Shown here: in pieces, positions 62,822-64,000 of the stretch | Layout: every line of letters starts with the position of its first letter | Numbering within the stretch: the stretch's first letter is position 1 | Assembly (NCBI GenBank): GCA_947497455.1 | Contig: CANMGU010000001.1 | Coordinates: forward strand, 1,240,001 to 1,304,000 | DNA from: an uncultured Sphingomonadaceae bacterium | Lineage (GTDB): Bacteria; Pseudomonadota; Alphaproteobacteria; Sphingomonadales; Sphingomonadaceae | Length of the DNA: 64,000 bases | Reading direction: 5' to 3' | The notes under the pieces: generated by a model | What the model saw: only the letters and a program-made list of their open reading frames with translations | Told to the model about the DNA's origin: nothing | Database searches by the model: none | Translations under genes and position numbers: made by a program

Positions 62822-63628
62822 TTACAACGCCTCCAGTGTGGTAAGCCCAAATGTCTCCAGCGCTGATTGATAGGAGGATAGTTGTTCGACGGAGCCGGTT
62901 GTCACAAAAACCCCGTTTTTCGGTGATTTTGGCCACGATACATGCCGGGTAAGATCAGCAATCCGTCTTGCAATCCCTGGTGATCCATCAATAAATTGAA
63001 TATCTCTAACAAAAGATTTCTGCAACTCGTCTTGCACCAATGGGAAATGCGTACAGGCCAAAATAACCGTGTCAATTTGATCGCCATATTCCTGTTCTGT
63101 GAGACCGGAAACCGCCTTGGCTATGATTTTGGGGTCTGGCACCTCATCGCGTAACCTGGCTTCGGCAGCGTAGACAAGATCTGGTGCGCCAAATCTCAGA
63201 ATTTTCTTATCTGCTGCGAACTCTGCGGCCAATCTGTCGACATAGGGTTGCCGGATCGTGGCCTTCGTGCCGAGAAGGCCAATGACGCCTGTCTTCGTCA
63301 TCTGGCTGGCGGGCTTTATCGCTGGTACAGTGCCGACGACCGGGATATCCAGAACGGACCGGACCACATCCAGCGCTATAGTCGATGCGGTATTGCATGC
63401 GATTGTCACCAATTGCGGTTTATAGCGTTCTACCAAACGCCCTAAAAGCAACGGAATGCGGGTGGAAAGCTCTTCTTCTGATTTCATTCCGTAGGGCATG
63501 CCAGCATAATCCGCAGCGTAAATAATTGGTGCGGTGGGCATTAGTTTTTGCGACTCTCGCAAAATGGAGAGCCCCCCGATACCCGTATCAAAAAACAATA
63601 GTGGTGCTGTTGCTTGTTCGGCTTTCAT
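62822..63628 (-). CDS. murI: Glutamate racemase
   Basis: Makes D-glutamate for peptidoglycan. The 268-residue product has FFDTGIGGLSILRE, the two catalytic cysteines in TIACNTASTIAL and LACTHFPLVQDEL, and YAADYAGMPYG. ATG 63628 follows AAGGGACGTG; GTG 63631 is the alternative. Divergent from plsY. Confidence 0.95.
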   Translation of the reverse strand: MKAEQATAPLLFFDTGIGGLSILRESQKLMPTAPIIYAADYAGMPYGMKSEEELSTRIPLLLGRLVERYKPQLVTIACNTASTIALDVVRSVLDIPVVGTVPAIKPASQMTKTGVIGLLGTKATIRQPYVDRLAAEFAADKKILRFGAPDLVYAAEARLRDEVPDPKIIAKAVSGLTEQEYGDQIDTVILACTHFPLVQDELQKSFVRDIQFIDGSPGIARRIADLTRHVSWPKSPKNGVFVTTGSVEQLSSYQSALETFGLTTLEAL

Positions 63629-63775
63629 CACGTCCCTTAAGCACGGTTAACACAAGGCATCAACTGTCTCAGCTGATCCTACAACCAATTGAACTTACCT
63701 GTTTTTACAACGCAAAAGCCTTGCTCAATTGCTTTCTTACAGATAGCTCCCGGAAATCAAAGGGGATTTGATACG

Positions 63776-64000
63776 ATGCAATCCATGTGGATTGAACCAA
63801 TTCTAGCTGTTTTCGTCGGCTATATGCTGGGTGCAATACCGTTCGGCCTGCTGTTAACACGGTTAACAGGTGGTGGTGATTTGCGGGATATTGGATCGGG
63901 AAATATTGGTGCGACCAATGTTTTGCGGACAGGTAACAAGGCGATTGCCGCGCTGACACTTTTACTGGATGTTGGCAAAGGGGCTGTGGCGGTACTGATT
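63776..64000 (+). CDS. plsY: Glycerol-3-phosphate acyltransferase PlsY (3' end outside window)
   Basis: Inner-membrane enzyme transferring an acyl group from acyl-phosphate to glycerol-3-phosphate. The 75 residues present include the first membrane segment and the family signature [36 protein letters not shown] and [17 protein letters not shown] 63776 follows AAAGGGGATTTG; a second ATG at 63785 would remove three residues. Cut by the window edge. Confidence 0.95.
   Translation, partial: MQSMWIEPILAVFVGYMLGAIPFGLLLTRLTGGGDLRDIGSGNIGATNVLRTGNKAIAALTLLLDVGKGAVAVLI

Noticed and set aside
1-64000. tRNA genes, rRNA genes, CRISPR arrays, prophage or toxin-antitoxin modules
   Set aside because: I scanned for characteristic sequences, repeats and gene sets and saw none; a computed tRNA and CRISPR search would settle it.

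Overview
The window looks like a chromosome segment of a marine-type sphingomonad alphaproteobacterium (Sphingorhabdus, Parasphingorhabdus or Sphingopyxis-like). This is inferred from the mid-GC composition, the S16 protein with a long Ala/Glu tail, the carboxyspermidine-route polyamine genes, a HemA-type 5-aminolevulinate synthase and the family make-up of the accessory genes. I saw no rRNA, tRNA, CRISPR array or prophage. One degraded insertion sequence is present. Both ends cut through genes: ftsY on the left and plsY on the right.

Layout. 1-9.4 kb is core: ftsY, mtaB and dapF run leftward with 4-base start/stop overlaps. A GGDEF/EAL gene follows. Then ffh, rpsP, rimM, two small membrane-protein genes, trmD and rplS run rightward. 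A rho-independent terminator lies upstream of ffh rather than downstream of a gene, so a short leader or small RNA is probably made there. asd closes the block. 10.4-11.2 kb is a gene-poor gap. 11.2-21.2 kb is an accessory redox/detoxification region: an NmrA-like protein, a DsbA-like protein, three LysR regulators, three SnoaL/NTF2-fold proteins, an AhpD-like protein, a GST, a lone flavin-split-barrel protein and a 659-residue split-barrel/ferredoxin-reductase fusion. An IS5-family remnant ends it.

21.9-29.1 kb holds an alpha/beta hydrolase with His at the nucleophile position, two paralogous small exported CxxC proteins, a methyltransferase, a DUF547 protein, a GT-C/GT2 fusion glycosyltransferase and a fatty-acid-hydroxylase-family membrane enzyme. 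This suggests envelope lipid or glycan work. 29.3-34.3 kb has a DsbA-fold isomerase, an overlapping run of two GFA-family proteins, a hydrolase and a membrane protein, then an M2 metallopeptidase.

34.3-50.1 kb is mostly housekeeping: peroxiredoxin, YqgE, AhcY behind a likely SAH/SAM-type operator, lytic transglycosylase, a degenerate UDG-like protein, ETF-QO, a TPR protein, IspE, an N-formylglutamate amidohydrolase-like protein, IlvD, a lipoprotein, the bifunctional NAD(P)HX repair enzyme and an RNA methyltransferase. 50.1-55.8 kb (leftward) makes spermidine through carboxyspermidine and adds two MAPEG proteins and a nitrilase. 55.9-58.8 kb has a threonine/serine dehydratase, an ECF sigma factor with its anti-sigma factor, and a fasciclin-domain protein whose Shine-Dalgarno sequence sits inside a two-part hairpin. 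58.9-64 kb (mostly leftward) has a DNA ligase with its exonuclease, hemA and murI, then the start of plsY.

All family calls are from reading translated sequence by eye; no database search was run.
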